64,000 bases of DNA. It comes from Atkinsonella hypoxylon. Its lineage: Eukaryota; Ascomycota; Sordariomycetes; Hypocreales; Clavicipitaceae. The notes beneath the pieces are model-generated. The model did not search any database. It had not been told where the DNA came from and saw nothing but the letters and a program-made list of their open reading frames with translations. The stretch covers positions 434,001 through 498,000 of the forward strand of contig JFHB01000001.1 of assembly GCA_000729835.1 (NCBI GenBank), read 5' to 3'. The position numbers were made by a program, and so were the translations under genes. Shown here in pieces: positions 10,868 to 23,388 of this stretch (its first letter is position 1; each line of letters starts with the position of its first letter).

Positions 10868-11271
10868 GGTTTTTTTTGGGCTGGATAGATGGATGTGTGC
10901 TTTTGGCGAGATTGATGTTGCTTGGAGCGGTGGTGGAAGGTCGAGAGCTTGAGAGCAATGAAGGGAAGAATAAGAATGACTGGGACCCGCACTGCAGCTA
11001 CTTAGGTTACTGTACTGCAGCTATGAGGCGAGGCGCCAGACGTCATGTGACGCGGTCGGCGACGCCTGTCAGTGCAGGAACAGCGACTGCATAGTTACAG
11101 CTGGAGGGGAGCTTCGCTTCGACGTGCTTGCAAAGCTACGCACGCAGTCCACCTCCGCAACGCAAACTTGTATTTGCTCCGCCGGGCTACACCCCTTCGC
11201 TGCGACCTTGACGCACTTGCAGCCGATTTCTCCATTCTCCTCGACACGAATTCAAAGTCTCCGTCGCCATC
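10868..11271. promoter_or_regulatory. Divergent promoter between TOA2 and VMA16
   Basis: 404 bp. It contains the palindrome CTGCAGCTA...CTGCAGCTA repeated near 10991-11025 (two CTGCAGCTA units) and pyrimidine-rich leaders on the VMA16 side. No gene is seen. Confidence 0.5.
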
Positions 11272-12080
11272 ATGGGCTATTCGTATGGCGTGGGCGGTGT
11301 TGCGTCGTTTCTAACCCTGGCGGGAGCCTGTACGTTCGTTCCCATGCTCGATGGACGCTCTTACCATGTGAAAAAAAACAACCCAAATGCTAATCGAGGC
11401 TGTTCACAGACATGCTGTTCACCGGCAACGGCGAGCACTTCAACGTAGGAGCCTTCCTCGAGTCTGTCTCGCCCTATGCATGGGCCGATCTGGGTATCGC
11501 GCTGTGCATCGGCCTATCTGTCGTTGGCGCAGCATGGTTCGTCACCGCCTCTACAACGAGCGAACCAGGTTAAACTACTGACGGCTGCAAAATCAGGGGC
11601 ATCTTCATCACCGGATCGTCCATCCTCGGCGCTGGCGTCAAGGCGCCCCGGATCCGAACCAAGAACCTCATCTCCATCATATTCTGCGAAGTCGTCGCCA
11701 TTTACGGCGTCATCATGGCCATCGTCTTTTCCTCCAAGGTCGAGAGGACGAGTGTCGCGCTGGCCTCCTCGCCTGAGGCGTATTACACTGGCTTTGCGCT
11801 CTTCTGGGCTGGGCTAACGGTTGGACTATGCGACTTGATCTGCGGTGTTGCTGTCGGTATCAATGGGTCTGGCGCCGCGGTGGCAGATGCTGCTGATCCT
11901 TCATTGTGCGTGTCTTGCTGTCATCGTGACATAATGTGCATACTGACTCTTTGGTGCCCGTAATGCAGGTTTGTCAAGATTCTGGTCATTGAGATCTTCA
12001 GCTCTGTTCTCGGCTTGTTCGGCTTGATTGTCGGCTTGTTGATGTCGAGCAAGGCGCCTGCCTTTGGGGCAACGAGCTAG
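11272..12080 (+). CDS. VMA16: V-type proton ATPase proteolipid subunit c''
   Basis: A membrane rotor subunit (c'' / Vma16) of the V0 sector that carries protons across vacuolar and endosomal membranes. Exons are 11272-11329, 11410-11536, 11597-11905 and 11969-12080, giving 201 residues. Four to five transmembrane helices are visible. The segment GIFITGSSILGAGVKAPRI precedes the helix ISIIFCEVVAIYGVIMAIV, whose glutamate is the expected proton-binding residue. The second proteolipid repeat includes SPEAYYTGFALFWAGLTVGL, then GVAVGINGSGAAVADA, and the end is FVKILVIEIFSSVLGLFGLIVGLL. All introns are under 85 nt. Junctions preserve frame (phases 1, 2, 2). The paralogues Vma3/Vma11 are shorter and lack the extra N-terminal helix, so c'' is the better call. 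Confidence 0.94.
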
Positions 12081-12516
12081 ATGGACTGGGTATGAATGAG
12101 GTGGAAAGAGGTGTGAAATGCATGCGCATACAGAGGCTAATTATAAACCTACGCGTTTGTCATTTCTGGACGATGGCGGACCTAGACGGATGTCAATCCG
12201 CTTGTGCATGGCACCAAATATCATGATATGATATGATATTACTTGGTCGGGCGTTTGGAACAACATTTGTGGCTTGCTTTTTTTTTTTTTTTTTTTTGAT
12301 TGCTGTAATGGCTGTACCATTATCCCCGACTCAAAACTGTACATCAGATAGCAGATGAGATTTATAGATATGCTTAATGGGAAACTTGAGCCTTTAGCGT
12401 CAAGCAACTGCGTCGTTTTGCTAGAGGGCCCCTAGTTATCCTGAGGTTTTATGATATGAATTTCCAGGCTCAATCCCAACAATGTCATACATGATATTCA
12501 CTTTGTGGATGGGGAC
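12081..12516. other. Convergent 3' spacer between VMA16 and CnxE
   Basis: 436 bp of 3' flanking sequence. It includes an ATATCATGATATGATATGAT stretch near 12220-12240 and an uninterrupted T-run of about 19 at 12279-12297. No gene is seen. Confidence 0.6.
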
Positions 12517-14635
12517 TCAGCCGCTTCGTACAGCCCCCATTAACAAAGCATCTACTTTGGACCCTTTCTCCAACTTACCCTTCCCACTAGGCATGCAGAC
12601 CAGTGCATTGGCAGCTCGCAAGCTGCCCACGTTAGAGCTTCGTTGTGCGCCCGTGCTAACTGCCGTCCAAACACCGTCACCGCCCACCGTCACCGCAGCA
12701 CGATGATACTCAGGACGAGGATCCATGGCGAAATCATGGCCCAGTACGACAGACACCTTTGGCAACCCCACAGGCGACACACCAGATTGCTTATGTAGAG
12801 ACGGCAACACAAACAGGTGGAATGCGACGAGCGCCGAGGCCGGATTCCCCGGTAATGAGAATACAACTTTCGACACGCGCGTCCCATCGTTGTCCTTCAC
12901 AGGCACGGTTGCGAAAGTCGTAGGCTTGCCAGGCTTCATCGCTACGCGGCCAAAGTGGATGGTTCCTCCGAGTGCCCTCTCGATTGTGGGTTTCAATAGA
13001 TCAAGCTCTCCCATGGACACCCCGCCCGTAGTAACGAGCATATCAGCATGTCGCAGACCATGACGGAGAGTTTCCTCAAGAGTGCCTGGCTTGTCCTTGG
13101 CGATACCCAAATCAAGCACCTCGAAGCCCCATTCTTTTGCTGCTGAGATGAGGGTGATTCTGTTCGTGTCTCTGACCTCGCCTAGTCGCAGAGGCCCCGG
13201 TCGGTTGTACTCGATAATTTCGTCTCCCGTGGATAGAATGCCAATGACGGGTTTGCGATATACTCTGGCCTCGGATACACCGACTGCCGCTAACAGGCCG
13301 ATTTCGCCGCCTATGCCAGAGATTTGCTCGCCCTTTTGGAGAATCACGCTCCCTTGAGCGACGTCGCTGCCCACTTCGCGGATGTTCTCGCCTTCTTTGA
13401 CGCCTTCCGCTTGGATCTCGACCTCTTTTTCTTCTTTTCCATCCTCTGTCATTGACTTGAGGACGGTATCTTCAACCATGATGACGGAAGTAGCTCCCGG
13501 GGGTAAAGGTGCGCCGGTGGTGATTCGAGCAACCTCGCCTTTTTTGAGAGGCTTCACTTCGCTCGGAGCGGCATGTGATATGGATGTGACGGGAAATACA
13601 CCTTTGATGCTGCCATCTTTAGGTACGACGACCGCATAGCCGTCTACGATACTGGCTCGAAAGGCCGGGACGTTCTCTTGTGCTGTAACATCCTCGGCTA
13701 GGACGGAGCTGATGATGCTGTCATTGACCGGGCAGGTGTGAACCTCTGGTGAGGGAGTATACTGAGATATAAGCGATAGGGCATCATCTACGGAAAGCAT
13801 TGAATAGGGTGACTCGCGATGTCTGCGACTTGGCCCGAGAGAAGGATCATTGGATAGTACGTTGGCATTGAGGTTTGTATGTCTGACCAGGGTCCCGTGG
13901 CCATGCCCGTGGTGGTGATGGCGATGACCATGACTGTGAATGTGCTGTCTATCGGATCTGCCGATTCCAGCTTCAGATTCCAGCTTCTTGACGCCGCCTG
14001 CGTGTAAAGCTCTTGAATTCGCACCCGAAGCTTGAAGGCAGGCGTGTGGAAGGGTTTTAATGATGGCTTGAAGGTTTTCCTTGGCACCTTTTGGGGATCC
14101 TGGGAGTGTCACAATAACCGACTTGCTTCTTACACCGGCTACTGGGCGGGACATCATGGCGACTGTTGATCAATGTTAGCAATTTCTCGCTTGAGCGTGG
14201 GGGAGTGCGTTGGGTGGTTTACATGGCGTTGTAGCAAAAGACGTAGACAGCATGGCATGTACTAACCCTGGAGCCTGTTTGTGAAGCAATGGTGTAATAG
14301 CCTAGACGATCAAGTCGATAGGATTCAGAATATATCTCTTATATTTTATAAAGCAGAAGCAGCCTTACCTCGGGGGTTCCGTCTGCGATGGCAAACCCGG
14401 TCCCTCCACTCGTGATGATCAGATTGGGTGCTTCAGGGCCATCTGCCCATTGCATAATTTGCCTTTGAATCGCGAGCACATCATCCGTAACTATGCTCTG
14501 AGCTACAACCGTCCATCGACCTCCTCCGTCCTCGGCGAAAACGTTTCCCAGGACAGTCGTTGATGAATCTGTGGCGGGGTCCTTGGCCGCCGTGGTTGAG
14601 ACGACTAGTACCGCCGCCGTGAGGGAGTCGTCCAT
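12517..14635 (-). CDS. cnxE: Gephyrin/CnxE-type molybdenum cofactor biosynthesis protein (MogA-MoeA fusion)
   Basis: A two-domain enzyme that adenylates molybdopterin (MogA-like N-terminus) and then inserts molybdate (MoeA-like C-terminus), as in Aspergillus CnxE and animal gephyrin. Minus-strand exons are 14369-14635, 14223-14301 and 12517-14162, giving 663 residues with frame kept. The N-domain shows LIITSGGTGFA and, after two splices, VIVTLPGSPKGAKENL. The C-domain starts near YSMLSVDDALSLI and has VEDTV, VGSDV, ILSTGDEI, TTGGVSMGELD and SLPGNPASALVAF. Between the domains lies a histidine-rich stretch (residues ~189-205, HIHSHGHRHHHHGHGHG), which could bind metal. The product would support nitrate reductase and other molybdoenzymes. 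The gene is divergent from POP5 (594 bp). Confidence 0.92.
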
Positions 14636-15229
14636 GATGAGCTGGGAATTCGGAGATGCAGGATCGTCAAAAGATTCCTTGACTATTCAAGGACTATGAA
14701 GAGCAATTGGACGCTACGTACGCGTCTGGTCAAAAGTCTAATCTGTGTCCTAGCTGTGTAAGAGACAAGCTTGAAAGGACGCCTCTGCCGACCTGACCAG
14801 CCAAGTTATCAGGGATTCTTCTAGTCGACCCCACCTCGGCTTCCTTCCTTTTTGACGGGCTACGGTGAACAACGTCCAGGCCTCTGAATCCATCTTCTCC
14901 AATGTCTTTGTCACGGTTTTTTTCCCTTTCTTTTTGCTTCCCTCAGCATATTTGAATGAATGGTGCCGGCACAGTCTATGTGGCAATATTGGTGCATTGG
15001 CGGTTGGTAGTATTTATACCACAAAGGTACATCTAATTTTTCAATTGTATTCCGTACTCCGTAGTGTCTTACACCATCTGCCCCACCTCAGCTTCTTTTT
15101 ATCGACAGGACCACGGCAGCCAACAACGCTAACCTCGTTCTTATTCCATTTAGATTTACCGTCCGTTGTCCACCCTCAACTTGCCTTCAGCATATCTCCC
15201 TACATCTTAAACCCAGCGCACAAGTAAAC
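14636..15229. promoter_or_regulatory. Divergent promoter between CnxE and POP5
   Basis: 594 bp, pyrimidine-rich toward POP5. It contains TATTCCGTACTCCGTAG at 15049-15065, one of several CCGTA-type motifs in the window. No gene is seen. Confidence 0.5.
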
Positions 15230-15874
15230 ATGGTTCGTATCAAGGAGCGCTATCTGCTGGTCAATATATTATATCCACCAGACACCAGCAAGTCTGCTGC
15301 GAATATCCCCGACTTCGTGTCTCAACATCAGCCTACCATTGAGAAGCTGTCACCACAAGCTCTCCTGAAGGGCATCAGGGCCGAGGTCGGCTTGCTCTTT
15401 GGCGACTGTGGCTTGGGTGCTTTCGAGGGAACCCTATCTGGTATGTCGAGATCTCGCACTGTTCTCGGTTGAAATCCTCTTCACTGTACTTGCCGCCGAC
15501 TGTCTGCCGTGTCCCTTAAGCACTCTGCTTACATCCCTGTAGTGAAATACCTATCGCTGGCAACGTCAACATTCATCTTGAGATGTCCCAGAGCTCACTA
15601 TCAAATGCTTTGGTCGGCCTTGACGTGTATGGACCACATCCCTGTTAAGGACGGGCGCGCGTGCATCTTTCGTGTGCTTCGTGTGAGTGGCACCATTCGC
15701 AAGGTAGAGGAAGAAGCTATTCGCCAGGCGAGGCTGTTGATCTTGGCCGCCAAAAAACACGCTGATGCTACGGACCAACTCACATCACTACGTCTACAGC
15801 CTGAGGAGCTCATTCTAGATGTGACGACCGTTGACTCAAACTCAGATCACGCCGTGGAGGAAGACGATAGGTGA
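15230..15874 (+). CDS. POP5: Ribonuclease P/MRP protein subunit POP5
   Basis: A protein subunit of RNase P (tRNA 5' processing) and RNase MRP (pre-rRNA processing). Exons are 15230-15440 and 15543-15874, giving 180 residues. The single intron has a gtatgt donor and its join turns G into the GTG of VKYLSL, in frame. Diagnostic features are the start MVRIKERYLLVNILYP, the middle IRAEVGLLFGDCGLGAFEGTLSVKYLS, and RCPRAHYQMLWSALTCMDHI followed by FRVLRVSGTIRKVEEEAIR. The C-terminal ~25 residues are acidic. Its stop lies only 18 bp from the stop of the convergent GPN2 gene, so the two mRNAs almost certainly overlap. Confidence 0.95.
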
Positions 15875-15892
15875 TCTTAAAAGTATGGGGCA

Positions 15893-17112
15893 TCATTGTT
15901 TCCTCACCACCTTGATCCCACTATTCGAAGGCACTGACATGTCTCCGAAATCGGGATCCATTATCTCTGGTGCTGATGCTGATGCTGGCGCTGGCGCTGA
16001 CGGCTCATGGTCGTCCAATTCCATCGCCTGCTCCTCCGCAAGTTTCGCTTGCTCCTCTTCAGCTTCTCGCTCCAACCGATCACATTCTTGCTTCTCGTCT
16101 ATCCAACGCTCCTGGAGGTTCTGAACATCTAACATGGACGCCTCGTTCCGCATAGCCACTGCCCAAATGGTATCATTTGCTCCTTCCGCTCCGCCAAAGA
16201 CATAGCCTCCCGCCCTATCAATCACTCGAAGGAGATGCATCATGCTCTTTTTATTCTCTACGGCAAGCACCTCGTACCGGACCAGTCCATAGTCCTCGAT
16301 CAATTTGGCAATCGCTTCATTAAGCCCCGCGAATTTTTCACTGCGCAGGGCAGGGGACTCAGCCTCGAGGTATGGAGTGAGATAGGTGAGGTCGTCGACA
16401 TCGGTATAGAATTCGAGATTAAAAGGAAGTTCATCATACTCGGAGACCTTGTCGATTTTTGAAAGGACATTCACGTGAGGCATGTCCATTTGAATCATGG
16501 CGCGGAGGGAGAGGAGGACGTTAGACACGTATAATGAAGGCTGCGTCAAGCAGATAGAGTCCGACAAGTGTACGCAGACAAACTATAGCCAGCATTTTAG
16601 TCACTGATTGTGATGACCCGAATGGCGTTTGTGCTAGCATTTATAGAACGTACTCTGAATCCCGACTTTTGTAGTTTATAAAATATGTTGCGCAGCGATG
16701 TGTGGTGTGTGTATAGCTCAACCTGCCCAGGACAATCAAACAGGATATAGTCGTCACCGAGTTCTTTCAACCCTTCTTCAAGCCACTCAAAGTTATGTTC
16801 CAACTCCTCAAGGGCGTATAGTATGCCTCCATTAGGGCCGAGCTGATCGTCTCGCATCACTTCCTCCAACTTTATTAAACTTCGAATGTCGAGAGCACAG
16901 GGATAGTTGGTATGGTCATTCGCAGGGTCAAGATTGACGACGGAGCATGCTCTGCCAATAGCGCCCATGAACTGGTGCACTGAGAATACCAAGTCAGCTG
17001 CGCGCCGAACTATGCTTTAAACCCGGACATCGCAAAAGATGTGCTTACTGCCATCGCAATATGTACTCTTGCCAGAGCCAGGGCTCCCGAGAATCAGCTG
17101 GGCAAACGGCAT
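15893..17112 (-). CDS. GPN2: GPN-loop GTPase 2
   Basis: A GPN-loop GTPase needed for assembly and nuclear import of RNA polymerase II. Minus-strand exons are 17049-17112, 16654-16979 and 15893-16582, giving 359 residues. The start MPFAQLILGSPGSGKST contains the P-loop at residues 9-17. The GPN triad is at 69-71 (QLGPNGG), the G3-like motif is DCPGQVELYTHH, and the G4-like motif is LSKID. After the second splice, FVCVHLSDSICLTQPSLYVS matches the family. The last ~45 residues are acidic/Ala-Pro rich and include an SAPAPASASAP run. The family's paralogues (GPN1, GPN3) differ in the GPN context and C-terminus. The gene is divergent from NTE1 (466 bp between starts). Confidence 0.93.
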
Positions 17113-17578
17113 GGCTCGCGCGGGTTTACGCCGGTATTCTAGTAGTTCATGGTCGTACCAAGCCACAAATAATGACGAGGTGCTTCCTGGAGCCCTCGTT
17201 GGAAATGATCGACCGGAGAAGTTTGGGTAGATGCGGCATGTGATGATGGAATTTAGGATGTCAACTGGCATTCTCTGTTCTCTGCCCCTCCATCGTCCCG
17301 AGTGGACGGAGCACCTCTCAACAGGCCGGTGCGGCCAAATCTCGGCTAAGGGCCACCTGTGTAAGTGGAGCATGATGAAGAGACAGGAAGGAAGGAGCTT
17401 CCAGCAACTTGAGATGGGTCCGTATTTATTCCTCGCTCCCTCCCCATCCCGCCAACCACCCATTCTCTCAAAGCTCTCTTGTTCTGCTTTCTGTGTTGTT
17501 CTGTCACCCACCGGCCTCGTTTTACGCGCCGCCCTACATGATGCTGTGCCATATTACCACGCAGCAGAACTCACAGCC
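17113..17578. promoter_or_regulatory. Divergent promoter between GPN2 and NTE1, with an overlapping uORF
   Basis: 466 bp. Two adjacent ATGs at 17538 and 17541 open a 49-codon frame that ends at 17687, overlapping the NTE1 start (17579) in a different frame. If transcribed this would reduce NTE1 initiation. The transcription start is not visible from sequence alone. Confidence 0.5.
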
Positions 17579-20500
17579 ATGGCATCTGACTTGTCCAATG
17601 GCGCGCAAGTCGCAAGCAACGTCACCTCGACGCTGGCTGCTGCTCTCGACCCGTTGTCGTCTACACAATCGTTCGCCGGCGCCATGAGTACGGCAAGCAC
17701 AGATGTAGCAGCTCCCCACGAAGCAACGAGCTGGCTTGGACTTTTCGGCTGGTTGCTCTATCTTGTATTCAATCTTATCTCGACGATCCTCTACTGGGCG
17801 ATTCGTATTGTGACTATTTCCGTCCCAAAACTGCTGTATGCTCTGTTTTCCACCAGCTGGACGGTAACTATGAACGCCACTACGCTGTATGAATCCCCTC
17901 CAACTGCTGAGTATAGCAATTCTTGGCTCACATGTTGCTTAGCATGTTTGTCCTGGTGGCTGTTGTTTCTGCTGCCAGCTGGATCGTGAGATATCGTATC
18001 CTGAATATGTACTCGCGGCTACCGCCAGAGCCTCAGAGGAAAGAACCTGAGATAGATCTCTTCCCAGACACACACGAAGGCGGTAGGAAGGGAGGCTTTG
18101 CGAGCTACTTGGATGAGTTTCTCAGCGCTATCAAGATTTTTGGCTACCTCGAGCGACCAGTTTTTCATGAACTCACCCGGAGCATGCAAACGAAAAAGTT
18201 GATTGCTGGAGAAACTATAAACTTGGAGGAAGAGAAGGGCTTCTGTATCGTCGTTGACGGTCTTGTGGAAATCTTTGTCAAGTCTGGCCGACATGGCTCC
18301 TCTTATCGCCAACCTTCAGTAGCTCACGACCTGGATTCATCAGCCGATGATGACGTGCCTGCAGATCAGCAAAGGTATCAACTTTTAACGGAAGTTCGCA
18401 ACGGTTCTCCGATGTCGTCACTTTTTTCCATCATGTCGCTTTTTACAGAGGATGTCAAACTTCGCTTGAATGACGAGACGTCAACGTTACATCGCAATGG
18501 CACTAACATTCACCAACGCCATGGCTCTGTCGGCGAGTCGGGGACCCAAGGGTTTAAGAACATTCCCATTTCAATGCCAAATAGTCCTCATTTGGATGGC
18601 AAGGCAGGCTCCGAGATTGTTCAAGAAACCATTGTCGGGGATAATAACAATGATTCTTTTGAAAATTCTCATGGACCGAGCTCCACCATTCCACCTATCT
18701 CGCTTGATGCACCATCACCAGCCAAAGTGCAGAGACCAAGAATGCCTGATAAAGCTACTTCTCATTCTGCGCATCCTGATATCATTGCGAGGGCGACTGT
18801 AGACACCACTATTGCCATCATACCAGCAAGTGCCTTTAGGCGTCTTATCAGAATTTACCCCAAGGCCACATCGCATATTGTGCAAGTCATTTTGTCTCGC
18901 TTCCAACGAGTAACACTGGCTCATGCTTTTGACTACCTTGGCCTAACTGGCGAAATTTTGCAGACAGAAAAGAGCATGAATAAATACACCGTATGCCAAT
19001 TGCCTAATATTCTGCGTGGCGACGCTTTGACACGGTTGAAGGAAAAGTTCAAACATGAACGCTCTAGAATTGCTGGGAGTGAGGAAAGGAACGGAATTGC
19101 TTTGCATAATGCAGCAGCTACCCGGTGTCGGCGCTCTAGTAGCACGACACTACGCAAAGAAGCCATGCTGTCGTCCATGGCGACCAAGCAACTGCCCGTA
19201 TCCGTGCTTGAAAGCACACGATCGTCTCCTCAGCAGAGCTTTCTACCTGCTCGGCATGATGCAGACCATCCCGGCGATCTTGCCAATGTTCACTACAGCC
19301 GAAATGCTGGTCGGTCGCCGTTGACCCCAGGAAGGGGTATGAGGGATCTGGCATCTCCGCTTGCCCACAGATCATTCAATCCTTTCGACTCGCTGCGCCA
19401 TACGCGCATTCCTATAGATGCCCGAGAGTCGCTTGATGAGGATAACTTGTTTCGGGCATCTATCCTCGAGTGCATGTTCAGGTCATTAGGCCTGGATAGC
19501 AGTGGTGCTTCGTCTCAGGATCCAGACTCTGGCGATGCGTCGCCCCGACTCTTCTCTGTAGATCACCGACGAAAAACGTTTGGACCAAATAATGCATTTG
19601 GCTCGATTGGTCCCTTCGACAGCTCTCTTGACGGCGAGACTGAATCCATCACGTCTGGTAGTGTGACAGCCCACACCCCACCAAGCGCGCACACCCTGTC
19701 CCATGAAATGAAGGACGATGTTGAAATTGTGTTCTTTCCGAAGGGCTCTGTGTTGGTCGAACAGAGAGAAAGGAACCCGGGCTTGTACTATGTTATTGAC
19801 GGATTCTTGGACATCGGCACCTACACCACAGAGCAGACTACACAGAGCATCCTTCAGACCTCAAGCACGACATCACTCAGTGTTGAATCAGATGATAATG
19901 ATGGCACGCAAGCTCGACCTGATACTAGGAAGAAAGCAGGGCGGACGCGCCGCATCGTGTCGTTGGTAAAACCGGGCGGTTTGGCTGGGTATATTGGCAG
20001 TGTGTCTTCGTATCGATCATTTATTGATGTTGTTGCCAACACGGACGTTTATGTTGGCTTTCTTCCAAGAGCTGCACTCGAGAGAATAGTCGACAGATAT
20101 CCAATTGTGCTGCTGACCATGGCCAAGAGATTGACTCATGTGCTGCCTCGACTGATTCTTCACATTGACTTTGCCCTGGAATGGGTGCAAGTCAACGCAG
20201 GACAAGTCATTTTCCACAGAGGCGATGAATCTGAAGCTATCTATATCGTTCTCAACGGTCGTCTTCGCCTTGTCGAGGATCGCAAAGATGGTGGCATGAC
20301 GGCACTTGCGGAATTCGGCCAGGGTGAAAGTGTTGGCGAGTTGGAAGTGCTCACAGAGACAGTTCGACCCGGCACCTTGCATGCTATTCGAGACACTGAG
20401 CTCGTCAAGTTTCCTCGCACACTCTTCAACAGCTTAGCGCAGGAACATCCCAACATCACCATCAAGATCTCAAAGATCATCGCCTCTCGCATGCGAGCAG

Positions 20501-22383
20501 CGGTTGATGAGCCATCGTTGAATGGCAGTAATGAGCCTGGCTCCAGTACAGCGAACAGCTCTAGGAAGTCTAGATTGAATCTTCGAACTGTGGCCATCCT
20601 CCCTGTCACCGCAGGTGTTCCAGTCGTTGAGTTTGGCAACCGGCTCATGAATGCACTAGCGCAAGTTGGACCTCCTAACGAGGCCACATCTTTGAACCAA
20701 GCCGCAATTCTGAACCATCTCGGCAAGCACGCGTTTAATAGAATGGGCAAATTGCGTCTAACCCAGTATCTTGCCGACCTGGAGGAAAAGTATGGCCTCG
20801 TGGTCTACGTAGCAGGTAAGAACTTTTGCCTGAATCCGATCAGATTTTTTTTTCCTTGTTCTACGCATACTTTTATGATGAGACTTCTTAGAACCGAAGG
20901 CAAAGCCGCTGATGGTTTCTTAACTCTAATTTTTTCCTGATATCATACCATGCCCCTTCCACAATGTTGCAAAGTATGCAATTTTCGCAGAGTTTACTAA
21001 TTTGACCATCTTCCAGACACCAACGTCAACTCGCCTTGGACGCAGACGTGCATCACACAAGCCGACAGCATTCTGCTCGTAGGCGTTGCAGATGGCTCGC
21101 CAGCAACCGGAGAATATGAACGATTCATGCTTGGGATGAAGTCCACAGCGAGGAAGATGCTGGTCTTACTGCACAACGAACGCTTCTCCCGGTCTGGCCT
21201 AACCCGATCTTGGCTGCGTAACCGTATGTGGATCAATGGTGGACATTTCCATGTTCAAATGCCATTCAGCACCAACGTCATGCCTGTTCATAATCCCCGT
21301 TCCAAGCGATTAGGTCAAGCTTTGAAGGAACGAGTACAGGTTTTGCAGGCCGAAATCCAAAAGTACACATCCAGGAAAGTGCATCATGTTCCTTATTACT
21401 CACCCCATACACCCTACAAGAGCGATTTTCACCGGTTGGCACGGAGGCTCTGTGGCAAATCTATCGGACTGGTACTTGGCGGTGGAGGCGCGAGAGGTAT
21501 GAGCCAGATAGGTGTTATTAGAGCCATGGAGGAAGCCGGTATACCCATTGACGTCATTGGCGGCACGTCCATTGGCGCCTTCGTGGGCGCCTTGTACGCA
21601 CGACACGCGGATATTGTTCCCATGTTTGGATTTGCAAAGAAGTTCTTTGGTCGCATGTCAAGTTTGTGGCGTTTTGCATTGGATTTGACATACCCGTCGG
21701 CATCGTATACAACAGGCCACGAGTTCAACCGTGGCATTTTCAAAACATTCGGCAAGACACAGATTGAAGACTTCTGGCTGGAGTACTACTGCAACACGAC
21801 AAACATTAGCAAAAGTCGAGCCGAGTTTCACACAAGCGGCTATGCATGGAGATATATACGAGCATCCATGTCTCTGGCTGGGTTGTTGCCCCCGCTTTGT
21901 GACGAGGGTAGCATGCTGCTTGATGGAGGCTACGTTGACAACTTGACTGTTTCGCACATGAAAGGACTTGGAGTAGACACCATCTTTGCCGTTGATGTAG
22001 GCGCACTCGATGATGACACGCCTCAGACGTATGGCGACTCGTTGTCCGGGTTATGGGCATTTTTCAACAGATGGAATCCTCTGTCATCACACCCCAATCC
22101 TCCGACACTAGCAGAGATTCAAGGTCGGCTGGCATATGTGTCGAGCGTAGACGCTTTGGAACGGGCGAAGAGGACGCCTGGGTGCATTTATTTGCGGCCG
22201 CCTATCGATGACTATGGCACTCTGGACTTTCACAAGTTCGACGAGGTGTACCAGATGGGCTTCAAATTCGGGCAAGAGTTCCTGCAGAAACTGAAGGAAG
22301 AAGGGGGCTTCCCGTGGACCACGGAGCTGGGGGCAAAGGAGGCAATGAGGCGGACCAAGGCGCCCCGTCGAGCTAGTATTTAG
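17579..22383 (+). CDS. NTE1: Lysophospholipase NTE1 (neuropathy target esterase homologue)
   Basis: An ER-membrane serine esterase that deacylates phosphatidylcholine to glycerophosphocholine. Exons are 17579-17886, 17943-20815 and 21017-22383, giving 1515 residues, the usual length. N-terminal hydrophobic segments (residues ~50-125) end in YRILNMYSRLPPEPQRKEP, a family hallmark. Three cyclic-nucleotide-binding-like domains follow (near residues 150, 700 and 860; e.g. VVDGLVEIFVKSG, YYVIDGFLDIG, IYIVLNGRLRLVED). The patatin domain has the oxyanion loop GGGGARG at about 1216, the GTSIG elbow with Ser1245, and the DGG motif with Asp1363. Joins keep frame (phases 2 and 1). The 200-nt second intron begins within the conserved YVAD segment. 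The Ser/Asp dyad is intact, so the enzyme is predicted active. Confidence 0.96.
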
Positions 22384-23388
22384 ATTAGCAGAGCAATCCA
22401 GATAAATCAATGCGACGATGTATGATTGGACTGGGCTCTTGCCCTCATTTTTTTCTTGCGAGGATGGTAGATCTCTCTTTAGGACCCCCAACCCGACCTA
22501 CTGATGCCGCTTTGAAACATGAAATTGGAGAATCCCTTTTTTTTTTAATTTTTTTTTTTTCCTTAATGCAGAATCCCATTGATGATGTACCCAGCGTTCC
22601 AGTGCTTCGCGACGATACACACAGGGACCGCTGCTTAGTTTGTATCGAAAACAAGTCCGCGTTTTACCTGTTTTGTGCTCAAGTCTGGAGTTGAGCCACC
22701 ACTTACGGACTGCGGTTTGTGCTCTAAGAATACATATTTAACCACAAACACTATTGAACAAAGACAGGACTCTCTTCGGTCCAAAGTCAATGGATGGCAT
22801 GATGCTTTTGTCATTGAAGCTTTTGGCTCCGCTGCTCATGTCCACTAGCAGCCTTCACTACGGTCCTCGGCGCAGTGCTCGGACAAGATCGCCAGCTAGG
22901 CCACATTGTGACCGTCGGTGATGCCGCTCCCGTGTGGAAACCAAGCAGCAAATCTCGTGCTGCAACCAGGGGAACAGCGCTGGGCCCCTGCGGCAACTGT
23001 GGCCCCTATCGATATAAGCACGAGCCGTTTATATTTACTTTGCAAGAGAATTTGCTCATGGTGTTGCGCAATTGCTGTCGATGGTGGCATCCGCAGGCGG
23101 AATGACACTTCAGACGAGTGTCCATGGGAATGTGAGCACGGATGATGAGCTAGTGCGATTTGAAAACGACTCTTGTCGCATCAAATGCAATTCGATACCC
23201 GAGGATATCACATGTATTACGCAGAAATAGTCGTTAATAGATTGGAGTTTTACAAGTCATACTAAAATTAACACAGGCTTATTGTTCGGTCTTGCTATAC
23301 CGTCGCTAGCCATCGGTTCATTCCATCCATCCGGAGTCAAACCTGGCATATCGCAACACCGCCGGCACACCTTGCCGGCATGAGCTAT
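22384..23388. other. Convergent spacer between NTE1 and the DJ-1-like gene
   Basis: 1 kb with T-rich runs at 22539-22560. Short open frames on both strands (e.g. 22811-23108) have no recognisable domains. I see no tRNA-like cloverleaf or repeat here. Confidence 0.55.
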
